Assembly: GCA_937975765.1 (NCBI GenBank)
Contig: CALJUR010000029.1
Location: forward strand, 1 to 23,912
Direction: 5' to 3'
Origin: an uncultured Myxococcales bacterium
GTDB lineage: Bacteria > Myxococcota_A > UBA9042 > DTJE01
Length of the DNA stretch: 23,912 bases
Shown here: in pieces, positions 23,627-23,912 of the stretch
How positions within the stretch are numbered: position 1 is the stretch's first letter
Layout of the letters: each line of letters starts with the position of its first letter
Made by a program: the position numbers and the translations under genes
The notes under the pieces: generated by a model
The model's database searches: none
What the model saw: the letters and a program-made list of their open reading frames with translations, nothing else
What the model was told of the DNA's origin: nothing

Positions 23627-23655
23627 TTGACATCGAGGCGACAGGCGCCTATTTT
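23627..23655 (+). promoter_or_regulatory. Sigma70 promoter with repeated GCGCCTAT boxes
   Basis: TTGACA (23627-23632), exactly 17 bases, TATTTT (23650-23655), followed by the partial gene at 23700. GCGCCTAT occurs at 23645 and again at 23659, overlapping the -10 and the expected start, a good place for a repressor. Apart from this promoter, the 248 bases between the two divergent genes (23452-23699) hold nothing recognisable. Confidence 0.65.
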
Positions 23656-23699
23656 TACGCGCCTATCGCTTTGACCCCTGGGCGGAATGGGGGGATGAG

Positions 23700-23868
23700 A
23701 TGCGGATTCGGAACTGGAAAGAAGTCGCGAACGACGAGTATGAGAAACGTCCTTCGCTGGATAGCAAGGACGTGAAAAGACTGCCATTGCGCTTCCGGGG
23801 TCGGGGTTCCCGTCGATATGCGATGGGAGAAATCCTGTCGGACGCGGAACTGGATCTCCGACGCAATG
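23700..23868 (+). CDS. Partial gene of unknown function, cut by adapter
   Basis: Fifty-six codons remain, starting at ATG 23700 with a run of six G five bases upstream and a good promoter 45 bases before. MRIRNWKEVANDEYEKRPSL, then LPLRFRGRGSRRYAMGEILSDAELDLRRN, is a hydrophilic, charged, protein-like sequence without signal peptide. Its codons are less GC-rich than those of its neighbours. It is divergent from the restriction-modification gene, so it could be part of the same defence locus, but nothing in it identifies a family. The residues after RRN come from adapter. Confidence 0.6.
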
Positions 23869-23912
23869 AGATCGGAAGAGCACACGTCTGAACTCCAGTC
23901 ACCGAATACGAT
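23869..23912 (+). other. Untrimmed Illumina P7 adapter (right end)
   Basis: AGATCGGAAGAGCACACGTC and the rest of the TruSeq read-2 adapter (23869-23902), then index CGAATACG (23903-23910) and AT. It is the reverse complement of the left-end adapter with the same index. Not genomic. Confidence 0.98.

Overview
The window is about 70% GC DNA from a Gram-negative bacterium. The best guess is a Myxococcota/Bradymonadota-type 'deltaproteobacterial' lineage. This rests on the Cys-rich lipoprotein at the left end (CGDDGCGGSCGQC and a DPYCC motif), a signal-peptide-bearing outer-membrane-like protein, and the very GC-rich codon use; it is an inference from protein style, not a database result. Both ends of the sequence are untrimmed Illumina P7 adapter in inverted orientation, so the two outermost genes are cut by the library or assembly and not by biology.

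Region 1 (47-7737) looks like host chromosome. It holds a truncated lipoprotein (-), a secreted or outer-membrane protein (+), a membrane-anchored protein (-), then a + strand row of a GT2 glycosyltransferase, asparagine synthetase (asnB) and type I glutamine synthetase (glnA), followed by tRNA-Cys(GCA) with its own promoter. The glutamine synthetase has Phe where the adenylylated Tyr of the E. coli-type enzyme would be.

Region 2 (7694-17908) is a 10,170-bp integrative element in the 3' part of tRNA-Cys. It is bounded by a perfect 45-bp direct repeat. Every gene is on the - strand: tyrosine integrase, an unknown protein, an excisionase-like HTH protein, a primase-like zinc-finger/TOPRIM protein, a DUF927-like ATPase with a C-terminal zinc ribbon, two small unknown proteins, an adenine methyltransferase fused to an Mrr-like nuclease domain, and an antitoxin-toxin-antitoxin-like operon. 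No capsid, terminase, relaxase or conjugation gene is visible, so it resembles a satellite-like element with an integration/replication half and a defence/addiction half. Paired 9-bp repeats at 11-12 bp spacing sit inside both ends and look like integrase or excisionase arm sites.

Region 3 (17909-23868) starts with what looks like the left end of a second, related element. A paired 9-mer array lies at the same distance from the att core as in element 1 but with a different sequence, and a homologous toxin-antitoxin pair follows. Then come a lipoprotein gene broken by a single in-frame TAG, a decayed third antitoxin fragment, a large type IIG restriction-modification protein whose specificity segment has a clearly lower GC content, and the first 56 codons of a divergent unknown gene with a good sigma70 promoter. 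The tRNA-Cys locus therefore looks like a site of repeated element insertion and defence-gene accretion.
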